Source of the DNA: an uncultured Saprospiraceae bacterium
Lineage (GTDB): Bacteria; Bacteroidota; Bacteroidia; Chitinophagales; Saprospiraceae
Direction of reading: 5' to 3'
Assembly (NCBI GenBank): GCA_943788055.1
Contig: CALSOU010000010.1
Span: 138,491-202,490, forward strand
DNA length: 64,000 nt
In this document: positions 18,142 to 27,319 of the stretch, in pieces
Layout: each line of letters starts with the position of its first letter
Position numbering within the stretch: the first letter of the stretch is position 1
Program-made: the position numbers and the translations under genes
The notes under the pieces: generated by a model
The model's database searches: none
Seen by the model: the letters and a program-made list of their open reading frames with translations, nothing else
What the model was told of the DNA's origin: nothing

Positions 18142-19887
18142 TTAAATAGTTTTTGGTTTTGGAATTGCGTTGAAAAGCGTTTTTGTGTAGTCATTTTGGG
18201 GATCTCTATAGATATCTTCTGACCAGCCGTACTCAACAATCTTACCTGCTTTCATCACTATTAATCTGTCACTGACAAATTTGACTATTGATAAATCGTG
18301 TGAAACAAAAAGCAAGCTTAAGTCAAATTGTTCTCTGAGTTCCATGAGTAAGTTCAATACTTGGGCTTGTACCGATACATCAAGTGCACTAACTATTTCA
18401 TCGCAAACAATAAACTCAGGATTCATGCTCAATGCGCGAGCAATACATATCCGTTGTCTCTGACCTCCTGAAAACTGGTGTGGGTATCTGGAATAGTGCT
18501 CGGGAAGAAGTCCGACCAATTCTAGCAGCTCCTCAACTCTTTCCCTACGCTGTTTTTGAGTTGGTAGGATGCGATGGACTGTCATAGGTTCTAGAATAGC
18601 ATATCCAATAGTATGCCTTGGATTCAAGCTGGAGTAAGGATCTTGAAATATATACTGAATTTCTTTGCGTTTTCTGTTCAGTGTTTTTCGATTCCAATCA
18701 GTTACGGACTCTCCTTTGAAAAAAACATCTCCAGCATCAGGCTCAATTAAACGAAGAAGTGCCTTTGAAAGCGTCGACTTACCACATCCACTCTCCCCCA
18801 CTAGCCCTACGGTTTCACCTTTCTTGACGACAAAATTAACATTATCTACTGCTTTCAAATAAGCTGTGGGTTTACCCCAAAAGTTCGACTTGATTGGATA
18901 TGATTTAACAAGATTTCTCACCTGTAAAACATTCTCAGCTTCTTCTAACATTTTTCTGCGTAACTCCATGGATGTCGCGGAAATCTGATGCTTCTGGATA
19001 AAACGTTCTGTAAAATCATTGAAATCACCATCATCTCCTATTGAAGTTTCAAATGAACGTGGTTTTGGCAGTCTATCTAGCTTTACTCCGAGAGGCGGCT
19101 TACTAGCAATGAGTCGCATTGTATATGAATCCTTAGGAGCTTTAAATATCTGTTCTATATTCCCTTGTTCTACAATTCTTCCATCTTTCATTACAATGAC
19201 TCTATCCGAAATCTGTGAAATGACATCTAGGTCATGAGAAATAAACAATATTGAAATGCCTAAATCCTTATTTAATTGCTTCAATAGGTCCAAAATCTCC
19301 TTTTGAACAGTAACATCTAAAGCCGTTGTGCACTCATCTGCAATCAGTAGCAAAGGATTGCAGGAAATAGCCATTGCAATCATGACTCTCTGCAATTGAC
19401 CTCCACTCAATTCGTGAGGATAAGCTCTGTACGCTCGCTCAGGATCAGGCAGTTGAACTTGTCTAAAGAGAGATAACGTATGTTCTTTAATCTCTAACTT
19501 TGACTTTGATGCGTGAATCTCCATCATTTCGTCAACTTGCTTACCACATCTCATTAGTGGATTGAGCGAACTCATCGGTTCTTGAAAAACCATAGCAATT
19601 TGCTTGCCTCTAATAGATCGCATTTCCTTTTCGGGAAGTTCTTGAAGTCTTAACTTGCTTTCGCCAAAGGTAATTGATCCAGATTCGATTGACAGCTTTT
19701 CGTCAAGAAGCTGTAAAATTGAAAGTGAGGTCAACGATTTTCCGGATCCACTTTCTCCTACGACACCCACAATCTCTGATTTATAAACATCAAAACTAAC
19801 TCCATGTATTAGCGGAGTACTAGTTTCTCTAGACTGTTCAACAACAATCCTAAGATTTTTTACCTGAAGTAAAGGTTCTTGCTTCAA
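18142..19887 (-). CDS. Fused double ABC ATPase, dipeptide/oligopeptide type
   Basis: A 581-residue protein containing two DppD/DppF-like ATPase domains in tandem (about 5-260 and 315-580), as in GsiA or YejF. Each half has a Walker A (GESGSGKS, GESGCGKS), a signature (LSGGQLQR, FSGGQRQR) and a Walker B with DE (LLIADECTT, FIVCDEIVS). The second signature is preceded by the Pro-His pair typical of peptide importers. No permease or binding-protein gene is adjacent, so its membrane partners must be encoded elsewhere. Divergent from the ABC-2 exporter genes. Confidence 0.9.
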   Translation of the reverse strand: MKQEPLLQVKNLRIVVEQSRETSTPLIHGVSFDVYKSEIVGVVGESGSGKSLTSLSILQLLDEKLSIESGSITFGESKLRLQELPEKEMRSIRGKQIAMVFQEPMSSLNPLMRCGKQVDEMMEIHASKSKLEIKEHTLSLFRQVQLPDPERAYRAYPHELSGGQLQRVMIAMAISCNPLLLIADECTTALDVTVQKEILDLLKQLNKDLGISILFISHDLDVISQISDRVIVMKDGRIVEQGNIEQIFKAPKDSYTMRLIASKPPLGVKLDRLPKPRSFETSIGDDGDFNDFTERFIQKHQISATSMELRRKMLEEAENVLQVRNLVKSYPIKSNFWGKPTAYLKAVDNVNFVVKKGETVGLVGESGCGKSTLSKALLRLIEPDAGDVFFKGESVTDWNRKTLNRKRKEIQYIFQDPYSSLNPRHTIGYAILEPMTVHRILPTQKQRRERVEELLELVGLLPEHYSRYPHQFSGGQRQRICIARALSMNPEFIVCDEIVSALDVSVQAQVLNLLMELREQFDLSLLFVSHDLSIVKFVSDRLIVMKAGKIVEYGWSEDIYRDPQNDYTKTLFNAIPKPKTI

Positions 19888-19987
19888 TTTTTACTATCTA
19901 TCGATTAATTACAAGAATAAGAAGAAAATTAGAATCGAGATATGTTTGAATGTATATCTTTATATCCAATCATAGAAATGTAATTAT

Positions 19988-20878
19988 ATGCCAGTATTAG
20001 AAATAAATAATCTCACCAAAAGGTACGGAAAGATTACAGCTTTGAATAATCTAAGCCTCACGATCGAAGCTGGTCATGTATACGGAATACTGGGCCCGAA
20101 TGGAAGTGGTAAAACAACAACACTGGGAATTATTTTAGGAGTATTAGCGCAGGACGATGGCTCCTTTAGCTGGTTTGGAGATAAATACGGTGCAAATCCA
20201 AGAAAGGAAATTGGAGCAATTCTTGAAACACCAAATTTCTATCCTTACTTGAATGCAGCAGAAAATCTTGACATCGTTCGCGTAATTAAGGGCTTACCCC
20301 CTCAAAATTACGATGAGATCTTGAAGATCGTAAATTTATATGAACGACGAAAATCGAAGTTCCGGACTTACTCGCTAGGAATGAAACAGCGATTGGCTAT
20401 AGGTGCAACTCTTATTGGCTCTCCTCAAGTAGTTATTTTCGATGAGCCTACTAACGGACTTGATCCCGAGGGAATCGCTGAAGTACGAACCATTCTACAA
20501 AACGTTGCGTCATCTGGCAAGACCGTTCTAATGGCATCACATATTTTGGATGAGGTCGAAAAAGTTTGCTCACATGTTGCTATAATAAAGAATGGCAATC
20601 TTCTTGCAACTGGTACTGTAGGATCTATTTTATCTTCTGACATGACCGTTGAAGTTATGTCAACGGATGCTGAGAAGCTAAGGAATGTGCTTCAAGAGAG
20701 CAGTTTTGTGAAGAAAATATACGATCATAAAGACTTCTTGGAATGTGCTGTCGACCAAAGTCTTGACACTGCAACACTTAGCCAACATCTCCATGACAAA
20801 GGAGTGATCTTAACGCACTTAGTTTCTAGAAAGAAAAGACTCGAAGAAGAATTCTTAGAGATAACACAAACAAAGTAG
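19988..20878 (+). CDS. ABC-2 type transporter ATPase
   Basis: A 296-residue ATPase with Walker A GPNGSGKTTT (about 35-44), signature YSLGMKQRLAIG, Walker B VVIFDEPTNGLDP and switch His (MASHILDE). The Leu-Gly-Met form of the signature and the C-terminal 75-residue extension are typical of CcmA/NatA-like exporters. It is 40 bases upstream of the matching membrane subunit. Cargo is unknown. Confidence 0.9.
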   Translation: MPVLEINNLTKRYGKITALNNLSLTIEAGHVYGILGPNGSGKTTTLGIILGVLAQDDGSFSWFGDKYGANPRKEIGAILETPNFYPYLNAAENLDIVRVIKGLPPQNYDEILKIVNLYERRKSKFRTYSLGMKQRLAIGATLIGSPQVVIFDEPTNGLDPEGIAEVRTILQNVASSGKTVLMASHILDEVEKVCSHVAIIKNGNLLATGTVGSILSSDMTVEVMSTDAEKLRNVLQESSFVKKIYDHKDFLECAVDQSLDTATLSQHLHDKGVILTHLVSRKKRLEEEFLEITQTK

Positions 20879-20918
20879 ATTAACTTCATAATATATACGC
20901 TCCCCAACATAAAATAGT

Positions 20919-21731
20919 ATGATAAAATTAATTAATCTTGAATGGATGAAGTTCCGTAAAAACTCAGTAGTACAAATGCTACTCTGGATCTTCATAATAT
21001 TTTTTCCAACTCTAATTTTTGTCGGTAAAGAGGAGAGTTTAACAGCAAACAACCCCTTGTTGAAATCAGGAGTGTTTTTCAATTTCCCAACCGTGTGGGA
21101 TTGGTTAGGCTACGATGGGAACTGGATGGTTTTCTTCGCCCTAGGCTTTCTTGTTGTTTATACTATCAGTATAGAGATAAGCTACAAAACAATGAGACAG
21201 AATATAATTACAGGTCTAACTAGGACTGAATTCTTTCTTGCGAAGCTATACATTGTATTAATCTTTGTGTTGATCGCAACTGTTTTGTATGCAATTACGG
21301 GATTTACTATTGGTTGGTTTCATAGTGCAGATCCCAGTTTTGCAGAAGCAATGGATAATGACTGGGCTATCCCAAGGTTTGCTTTAATGAGTTTGACCTA
21401 TTTGCTTTTCGCTATGTTTATAGGTTTTGCGATCAAAAATTCTGGATTAGCTGTACTTACATACCTATCTTATGGTATCCTTCTAGAACCGATGATAAGG
21501 TGGCTAGGTCATGCACAAATAGTCGAAGAGGGAATCAGTAAGAATCTATATCCCATGAATGCAGCAGAAGATTTAATGCCTATGCCTTTTTATCAAATTA
21601 CTCAAAACATGCCAAATTCAGATGGTGCAATACTCTTACTAAGTTACAAAGAAGCTGCTGTAACATCCGGTGTGTATTGTGTAATATTTCTAGGATTAAC
21701 GTATTACATATTCCTAAAAAGAGATATGTAA
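20919..21731 (+). CDS. ABC-2 type transporter membrane subunit
   Basis: A 270-residue protein with six hydrophobic segments. A first helix near residue 20 is followed by a large extracytoplasmic loop with WDWLGYDGNWMVFF, then YKTMRQNIITGLTRTEFFLAK, the conserved loop of ABC-2 permeases that touches the ATPase. It follows that ATPase and ends without an obvious strong terminator before the TPR gene. Function is export, or membrane-component movement, of unknown cargo. Confidence 0.82.
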   Translation: MIKLINLEWMKFRKNSVVQMLLWIFIIFFPTLIFVGKEESLTANNPLLKSGVFFNFPTVWDWLGYDGNWMVFFALGFLVVYTISIEISYKTMRQNIITGLTRTEFFLAKLYIVLIFVLIATVLYAITGFTIGWFHSADPSFAEAMDNDWAIPRFALMSLTYLLFAMFIGFAIKNSGLAVLTYLSYGILLEPMIRWLGHAQIVEEGISKNLYPMNAAEDLMPMPFYQITQNMPNSDGAILLLSYKEAAVTSGVYCVIFLGLTYYIFLKRDM

Positions 21732-21789
21732 TCTTTTCTTTATCACATATATTTGTTTGTTGAAAGTGTGCAATTTAATAAGTAATCAT

Positions 21790-21797
21790 TACTTTTG
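21790..21797 (+). promoter_or_regulatory. Bacteroidota -7 box upstream of TPR gene
   Basis: TACTTTTG followed by CG fits TAnnTTTG, the -7 element of the primary sigma factor in this phylum. It lies 73 bases before the ATG. A good TTTG -33 partner is not obvious, so confidence is moderate. Confidence 0.4.
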
Positions 21798-21870
21798 CGC
21801 TTGATTTATCATACGCTTTAAAGGTAGTCTGATTAATTAATTCTCAAATAACAAGACAAGTTTAAAACTA

Positions 21871-22548
21871 ATGGCAAAAAGAAAGGTAGACCCGAAGAAT
21901 GACGAAACGATCATTGACATTGTTGAAGCGAGAGATAACATGCAAGATTATATCAATGATAATAAAGGTTTAATTATCGGACTAATTGCGGCATTGCTTC
22001 TTTTAGTTGCTGGATATTTCGTTTGGAAATACGCAATTGTGGCTCCTAGAGAGACTGCTGCAATTGAGCAGATTTCAAAACCTCAAGAGCAATTCGCTAA
22101 AGATTCTTTTGCACTAGCTTTGACAAACCCTGGAGCTGGCTTTGAAGGCTTTGTTGACATCGTTGAAAATTACGGAGGTACAGCAACTGCTAATACTGCC
22201 AAATATTATGCTGGTGTTTCTTACCTTAATCTAGGACGCTACGAGGATGCATTAGAATACTTGACAAGTGTTAAGGCAAAGGGAGACATTCTTCCAGTAA
22301 TGAAACATGGAAATTTAGGAGATGTGCATTCAGAGCTCGGAGCAATGGACAAAGCACAGTCGTCTTACAAAAAAGCGATTAGCTCAACCGAAAATGCTTA
22401 TTTGAAGCCTTACTACATGAATAAATTGGCTTTATTACATATGAAAGAAGGAAGAACTACTGATGCTCAGAAATTATTTGCTGAAATCAAGGCCGATTAT
22501 CCAGAGTCCTCTGTTGCTCAAGAAGTAGATAAATTTTTAATCAAATAG
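21871..22548 (+). CDS. Membrane-anchored TPR protein, YfgM-like
   Basis: A 225-residue protein with a charged cytosolic N-terminus (1-30), one membrane helix (about 33-55, LIIGLIAALLLLVAGYFVWKY) and a C-terminal domain with at least three tetratricopeptide-like units (AKYYAGVSYLNLGRYEDALEY, LGDVHSELGAMDKAQSSYKK, NKLALLHMKEGRTTDAQKLF). The layout matches YfgM/Tol-Pal-associated TPR proteins that serve envelope protein folding, but orthology is inferred from architecture. Downstream is a hairpin terminator and then ribH, an arrangement that may be conserved. Confidence 0.75.
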   Translation: MAKRKVDPKNDETIIDIVEARDNMQDYINDNKGLIIGLIAALLLLVAGYFVWKYAIVAPRETAAIEQISKPQEQFAKDSFALALTNPGAGFEGFVDIVENYGGTATANTAKYYAGVSYLNLGRYEDALEYLTSVKAKGDILPVMKHGNLGDVHSELGAMDKAQSSYKKAISSTENAYLKPYYMNKLALLHMKEGRTTDAQKLFAEIKADYPESSVAQEVDKFLIK

Positions 22549-22594
22549 GATTCATAAATACTAGGTATAAAACTTAGTCAAGATATAACCGTTT

Positions 22595-22630
22595 AAAAGA
22601 GGTTAGTGAGTCTTTCGCTAACCTCTTTTT
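22595..22630 (+). terminator. Terminator or attenuator hairpin before ribH
   Basis: AAAAGAGGTTAG (22595-22606) pairs with CTAACCTCTTTT (22617-22628) over a short loop and ends in a T tract. It is a classic intrinsic terminator for the TPR gene but lies only 30 bases from the ribH ATG, leaving little room for a separate ribH promoter. Confidence 0.75.
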
Positions 22631-22659
22631 CATTGACATCAAAAAAAAGTATAAGTAAA

Positions 22660-23175
22660 ATGGCGAGTTCAATACAAAATCTTTCTTCTGTAGTATCGAA
22701 AGATGTACCATCAGCAAAAGGCATGAAGATGGCAATCATAAGAGCTGAATGGAATACAAAGATAACTTCTGCCTTAGCTGAAGGTTGTAGGTCGTTTCTT
22801 ATCGAAAATGGCTTAGTTGAGTCAGATCTAGACATGGTTGATGTACCTGGATCTTTTGAGTTACCAATGGGTGCCAAAATAGTATTAGGGCAAGAAAAGT
22901 ATGACGCTGTAATCTGCATCGGCTGTGTAATTCGCGGTGAAACGAAACACGATGAGTACATTTCAAATGCAGTAGCCACCTCAATATCTCAACTAAGCAT
23001 TTTGTCAAGTACACCTGTTATTTTTGGCGTACTGACACCAAATAATATAGAGCAAGCAAAAGATCGATCGGGAGGTAAGCATGGAAATAAGGGAGTAGAA
23101 GCTGCTGCTACAGCTATAAAAATGGCCGCTTTGAAGAAAAGTAAAAAGCAACAAAAAAAGTCTATTGGATTCTAG
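22660..23175 (+). CDS. ribH: 6,7-dimethyl-8-ribityllumazine synthase
   Basis: The penultimate enzyme of riboflavin synthesis: it condenses 5-amino-6-ribitylaminouracil with 3,4-dihydroxy-2-butanone 4-phosphate. The protein is 171 residues. Diagnostic motifs are AEWNTKIT, VPGSFELPMGAK (substrate-binding loop), CIGCVIRGETKHDEYI (His of the catalytic pair) and GVLTPNNIEQAKDRSGGKHGNKG. The open frame extends upstream to 22606, but that extension runs through the terminator hairpin, so ATG 22660 (MASSIQN) is the start. The basic C-terminal tail KKSKKQQKKS is longer than in E. coli. No FMN riboswitch fits in the 111 bases upstream. Confidence 0.95.
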   Translation: MASSIQNLSSVVSKDVPSAKGMKMAIIRAEWNTKITSALAEGCRSFLIENGLVESDLDMVDVPGSFELPMGAKIVLGQEKYDAVICIGCVIRGETKHDEYISNAVATSISQLSILSSTPVIFGVLTPNNIEQAKDRSGGKHGNKGVEAAATAIKMAALKKSKKQQKKSIGF

Positions 23176-23194
23176 CACTCTATTTAGACCATGA

Positions 23195-23232
23195 AAAAAG
23201 GGGATGCACTTAAAAAAGTGCATCCCCTTTTT
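23195..23232. terminator. Strong bidirectional terminator
   Basis: A perfect 17-base-pair stem (23195-23211 with 23216-23232) around an AAAA loop, with GGGGATGCACTT at its core and T runs on both strands. It separates the convergent ribH and hypothetical gene. Confidence 0.93.
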
Positions 23233-23253
23233 CTATTCATAAATTAGGTAAAG

Positions 23254-24645
23254 CTATTTGTCGACTGTTTTCTTACGCCTTGTCTTAAATAGTTCTACTA
23301 TTTGCTTTTCATTCATAAAACCTAAGTCAAGGAAAGTAGTTTTTACAAATTTCTTGATATCCTGATAGTCTCTTCCACGCTTATCTGTAAAAGTTTTAAT
23401 TAATTTCTTGATATATTGAAGCGAATAAGTCTTTATGCCTAGATTGAATTTTTGGTTACTGAAAATTCCAATGTAAACTATCATCGTCTTCATGATCTCC
23501 ATATACTCAAGGTATTCCTTAGGATCAAGTTTAAGCAGAAAATTTGCAAAGTAAGAAAAGATAACTTTTCTAAGACACTCATTTTCGTCAGACAGTCCTT
23601 CATGTTGATAGTAGAACGTCCTTACAGCTTCGATAGAATCTTCGTGAACATACCCCTTACTATGCACCTCATGAACAGTCTCGTAGTATTTAGTTAGATC
23701 TCCTTTTCCACCTAGCTTATCAACAATTGCAGCTACTCTTGCATCTGCTTCCGCAACGTGTATCTCTGGTATATCATATAATTCATCCAGAACTTCAAAG
23801 TATGTTGCTTCAAACTTAGTGTAATTCTCTCTCAACGATTCAAGAGAATCTGTTAACACCTGTAAATCTGCTCTTTTGAGATCAAAAGTCATCGCAATTA
23901 TCATTAGTAGTTCGAGGTACTTTCGCTCAGTTCTTAGCTCCTTGTTGTTTAAGAACTCCTTGATATGTGCAATTAGGTTATCATTGTTGAAATCTTCATT
24001 TGAGCGATACAATAAGAAAGATCGCAACCTTGGAGCTAATATTTTTAGTTCAATTGCACTTTTGGGAAACTCAGCTGTCAAGAAATTCAAAGATTGATAT
24101 TGTCTCTGATACTTTAAATAGCTCGTTCTCCTATTTTCAAGTACTCTATATTTCTCATTCTTCTTGGACTCGAGAAAATACCTTACAGATTTTAGAGGGA
24201 TTTCGTCAATAAAGTTAGTAACCCAAATGTCACTACTTAATGCAAATCCAATCTGTAATGTCTGCCCTATCCGTTGCTTTATTACTTCAAAGTTAGACGA
24301 TTCACAAATACCACGAAGAACATCTTTAAAGTGATTCTGCGGTCTAATGTACTTGTAATGCTCATTAAGCTCACCTCTTAACACACAATAACCGAGAATT
24401 CTAGGTAAATACATGCCTTCGTACTGCGGCTCAAGTAGTGCTTTCTCAAAAGCTACCAACTTGAGTGGATGGTTTCGAGCAACGTCCTCATGAATTTCTC
24501 CTATCTGCGGCTCAAATTCTTGTACAATCAATTTAAAATCCTCTTCTTCTTCTGTATCGAGGTATGTTTGCAAGGCCTCAGAGCCTTGAATAAGTTCGGC
24601 AACTTCCTTCAGTCTTGCCAGGTACTTTTTATCTAAAACTTCCAT
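23254..24645 (-). CDS. Conserved-looking hypothetical protein, 463 aa
   Basis: I do not recognise this protein. It is soluble, has no signal peptide or membrane segment, and is mostly charged and helical, with many Leu/Glu/Lys/Tyr residues. The N-terminus is acidic (TEEEEDFKL, residues 31-39) and the C-terminus basic (KTRRKKTVDK). Helical pairs such as LRSFLLYRSNEDFNNDN and DPKEYLEYMEIMKTMIVYI suggest an alpha-solenoid or scaffold. Codon use resembles that of its neighbours. It is a single gene between two terminators, convergent with ribH and downstream of rpsP. The well-kept 463-codon frame argues for a real gene. Confidence 0.8.
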   Translation of the reverse strand: MEVLDKKYLARLKEVAELIQGSEALQTYLDTEEEEDFKLIVQEFEPQIGEIHEDVARNHPLKLVAFEKALLEPQYEGMYLPRILGYCVLRGELNEHYKYIRPQNHFKDVLRGICESSNFEVIKQRIGQTLQIGFALSSDIWVTNFIDEIPLKSVRYFLESKKNEKYRVLENRRTSYLKYQRQYQSLNFLTAEFPKSAIELKILAPRLRSFLLYRSNEDFNNDNLIAHIKEFLNNKELRTERKYLELLMIIAMTFDLKRADLQVLTDSLESLRENYTKFEATYFEVLDELYDIPEIHVAEADARVAAIVDKLGGKGDLTKYYETVHEVHSKGYVHEDSIEAVRTFYYQHEGLSDENECLRKVIFSYFANFLLKLDPKEYLEYMEIMKTMIVYIGIFSNQKFNLGIKTYSLQYIKKLIKTFTDKRGRDYQDIKKFVKTTFLDLGFMNEKQIVELFKTRRKKTVDK

Positions 24646-24699
24646 GTATATCGATGTATATGATTAGTATTTTTCTTTAGAATTTCACACGAAAAATCG

Positions 24700-24746
24700 A
24701 ACAATTAAAAAGAAAACCTGATAAAACACTTAAGCTTTATCAGGTT
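24700..24746 (-). terminator. Terminator after rpsP
   Basis: On the minus strand AACCTGATAAA (24746-24736) pairs with TTTATCAGGTT (24725-24715) and is followed by TTTCTTTTTAATT. The 11-pair stem lies about 100 bases past the rpsP stop. Confidence 0.8.
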
Positions 24747-24847
24747 CACAAATTTCGTCTAGCCCAAATATAATAAATAAATACTACAATTGAGTCCCCT
24801 ATATATATAGAAAATCTAAATATATAATGTCACTTATTCTATTTTCT

Positions 24848-25363
24848 TTACTCTTCCTCGCTAGATGCTGCTGGTGCGGCTTCCTCAGTTGCTCCTTCAG
24901 CTTTAAATGCATCTTGAGCTTCTTGCTCCGCTTCTACAGCAACTGGAGCAGCTTTTGCAGTACCGTCTACAATTTTTCTAAATGCTTCTTGTTCTGCTTC
25001 AGTCTTAGCAATACGTTCAGCAATCTTTGAATCTTTTTCAGCTACTTTGTCTTGGTAAAGTTTGTCTGCTTGATCCATTGTAAGTGCACCTTTCTTTACA
25101 CCTCTTAGTAGATGTAAACGATACATAACACCACGAAACCTCAAGATTGCTCTTGCTGTATCAGTTGGTTGAGCACCTTTTTCAATCCAATCAATCGCTT
25201 TATCGCTATCTAATTGAATCGTTGCAGGAACAGTCATCGGATTATAAGAACCGATTTTTTCAATGAATTTACCATCACGCGGAGCTCTTGCGTCTGCCAC
25301 TACGATGTGATAAAATGGAGCTTTTTTTCTCCCTCTTCTAGCTAGTCTAATTTTTACTGCCAT
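24848..25363 (-). CDS. rpsP: 30S ribosomal protein S16 with acidic C-terminal extension
   Basis: A small-subunit assembly protein. Residues 1-80 contain the S16 core: [40 protein letters not shown] and the [17 protein letters not shown] helix. The protein is 171 residues, about twice the E. coli length, because of an Ala/Glu-rich tail (about 110-171). Long tails are common in Bacteroidota S16. It has its own promoter and terminator rather than the rpsP-rimM-trmD-rplS operon of many bacteria; rplS is 6 kb away, also on its own. Confidence 0.95.
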   Translation of the reverse strand: MAVKIRLARRGRKKAPFYHIVVADARAPRDGKFIEKIGSYNPMTVPATIQLDSDKAIDWIEKGAQPTDTARAILRFRGVMYRLHLLRGVKKGALTMDQADKLYQDKVAEKDSKIAERIAKTEAEQEAFRKIVDGTAKAAPVAVEAEQEAQDAFKAEGATEEAAPAASSEEE

Positions 25364-25434
25364 GAAATGTAAAATTTATTTGGTTAAACCATACCTGACT
25401 AATTCGTAAATCGAACACCAGGATTTTGACGCCG

Positions 25435-25463
25435 CAAAGATACACCTTTTAATTATATCTCAA
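25435..25463 (-). promoter_or_regulatory. Bacteroidota-type promoter of rpsP
   Basis: Reading the minus strand, TTG (25463-25461), an 18-base spacer, then TATCTTTG (25442-25435) followed by CGGC. This fits the TTTG/TAnnTTTG pair of the phylum and lies about 70 bases before the ATG. Confidence 0.6.
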
Positions 25464-25472
25464 TGCATAATA

Positions 25473-27245
25473 CTACTGAATAGTAACAGAATTATACAAT
25501 ACCTCATTTCCTAGTGTAATTCTCAACGTATATTGACCTTTAGCAAAGTCCTGTGCATTGAAAAAATACTTTTGGGCGTAAGCCCTCTTATCACCACCTA
25601 TCGTTGAATTGCCTCTTTGTTCATCTCCTAACGTCTCTACAACTTGGCCCAACATATTGATCAATTCGATTCTGATTGGCTCATTTGTAAATTGCTCAAC
25701 TTCAACGCATGTGATAGCGCTAGCTGGATTTGGAAATACGTTGAGGGCAGCTACTACCTCTTCAGCTGTAGAAACGACACCACAGTTAATAAATTCGGTT
25801 TTTCGCGGACCGTCTGCTCCAACTAAAGGCCTTAAAATCTCATCACCGTTCTCCAATTCTACCTGAATGAAGTATTCAATTGACGATCCTTCTGCGTAAC
25901 TTTCTAAATCAATAGAATAAATACCTTCACTTACCATATCCATGGCAATAGGCTCTTCAGAACTATCTTCGACTAGGACAAAATTTACAGCTGCGACACT
26001 CTGCATGGTGTTCAATTGAACTTCAAAAACAAAAGTCTCATTAGCGCACCAGCTCTCTTCTTTTTTCATACTTATCAGACTAGACTCAGATACTGCTACC
26101 TCTTTAGTAATACAGTGCAAAGCTCCAGAAAGTGGAATTATCTGATTGCAATTGATTCCTTGCACATTGTAGCCCGGCATCAACTCCCTCCAAATCCTTA
26201 ATGCAGTTGTATCGTATTCTTCCGTGTAGGTCGGTACAATGATGTTACTATTCGCAATAAGTGCATTTGCATAAGTCCGATAATCGTCACCTTGATTTGG
26301 ATAATTTCCGTCCGGCCCAGGGGGCATTGGGATTCTCTTAATATTAAAAGGTCGACCATAAGCAGTCTCATACTGATCTATAATATACTGAATATTAGCT
26401 TCTATCTGCGGGCCATCTGCTATTCCTTCAGGGTACTCCCCTACTAAAATTGTTTCTTCATCGATCAATTTCATGTGCATGTCAATATGATGAATAAGAT
26501 CATAAGGTAACGCTTCCATCTTAATATACTCATCAATCCCCATATACTGATTCATGATCGAATCAACTGCACCTTCAGTATGATTGGAGGTTCCATATTG
26601 GTTATTTATACCATTTTCGTCTAGAACTAGATCAGAGGAAAATGCTGTTCCTAAGCCATCTGCCATAAAATTTCCACCGGTATTTACAAGATCTTCGGGA
26701 GCTGCTGATGTTTCATAAACTGGAATATTGAGGAAGGCTCCAAGTTGTTGCGGTACTTGGTCATCTTTATATCTAGGACGATTATAAATCCAATCAATCC
26801 AAACTAATTCACCTGTTTCCTCTAAGTATCCTGAATTTGGGCCGTAATCTCTTACCCATAAGCTATTGCTAGGAATCTCATAAAAACTTACGTTTTCACT
26901 GTAATCAATACCTTTATTACCTAAGTATGTTTTTCACGTTTACTCATGTTATCGCAAACGATGATAACTTCAACTGTCATCTTTTAGGTACTTCACTATG
27001 TCGGGAGAGTATAGAGTTGAAGCCTTGCCAAGTTATGATAACAGATTGCATTGGCTCCCACTCTGCCGGAGTTCTAACAACTCCGGGGAGGAGCAGTGAT
27101 TTGACTAGATTGGTATGGCTTGTAGAGACCTGTGATCGACAATCTTCCGTTCTTGAGGAGTTAAAAACTTAGGTAGTATTTCTTGCTGGGCCATGGAAAA
27201 ATGGCTTAGTAAAACAAGACAAAATATTCCAATGGCTAATCTCAT
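25473..27245 (-). pseudogene. T9SS-secreted agmatine/peptidylarginine deiminase-like gene, frameshifted
   Basis: The intact 3' part (25473-26666) continues upstream in pieces: ATG 27245 opens MRLAIGIFCLVLLSHFSMAQ, a signal peptide; fragments RTPAEWEPMQSVIITWQGF, VEVIIVCDNMS and SFYEIPSNSLWVRDYGPN follow in shifting frames, joining in frame at GGNFMADG. At least three indels are needed between 26920 and 27130. The catalytic features of the agmatine deiminase/PPAD fold are kept: WVRDYGP, HIDMHMKLID and SGALHCIT with the nucleophilic Cys. The last 90 residues are a T9SS type-A sorting domain (LNVFPNPASA, YTLRITLG). The enzyme would hydrolyse a guanidino group outside the cell. Either decay or sequence error explains the damage. 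Confidence 0.82.
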
Positions 27246-27319
27246 GCTATATGTTTGTTTATTTCTAGAACTTATATTTCAAACTTACACTTGGTAGTAT
27301 GGGTAGCTGATCTACCCTA

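Noticed and set aside
22606..22659. N-terminal extension of RibH (18 residues)
   Set aside because: Encoded by the terminator hairpin and T tract, low-complexity Ser/Lys/Leu; ATG 22660 fits the family better.
22593..22979. A 128-codon minus-strand frame over ribH
   Set aside because: Antisense to clear ribH motifs and starts within them; no homology features.
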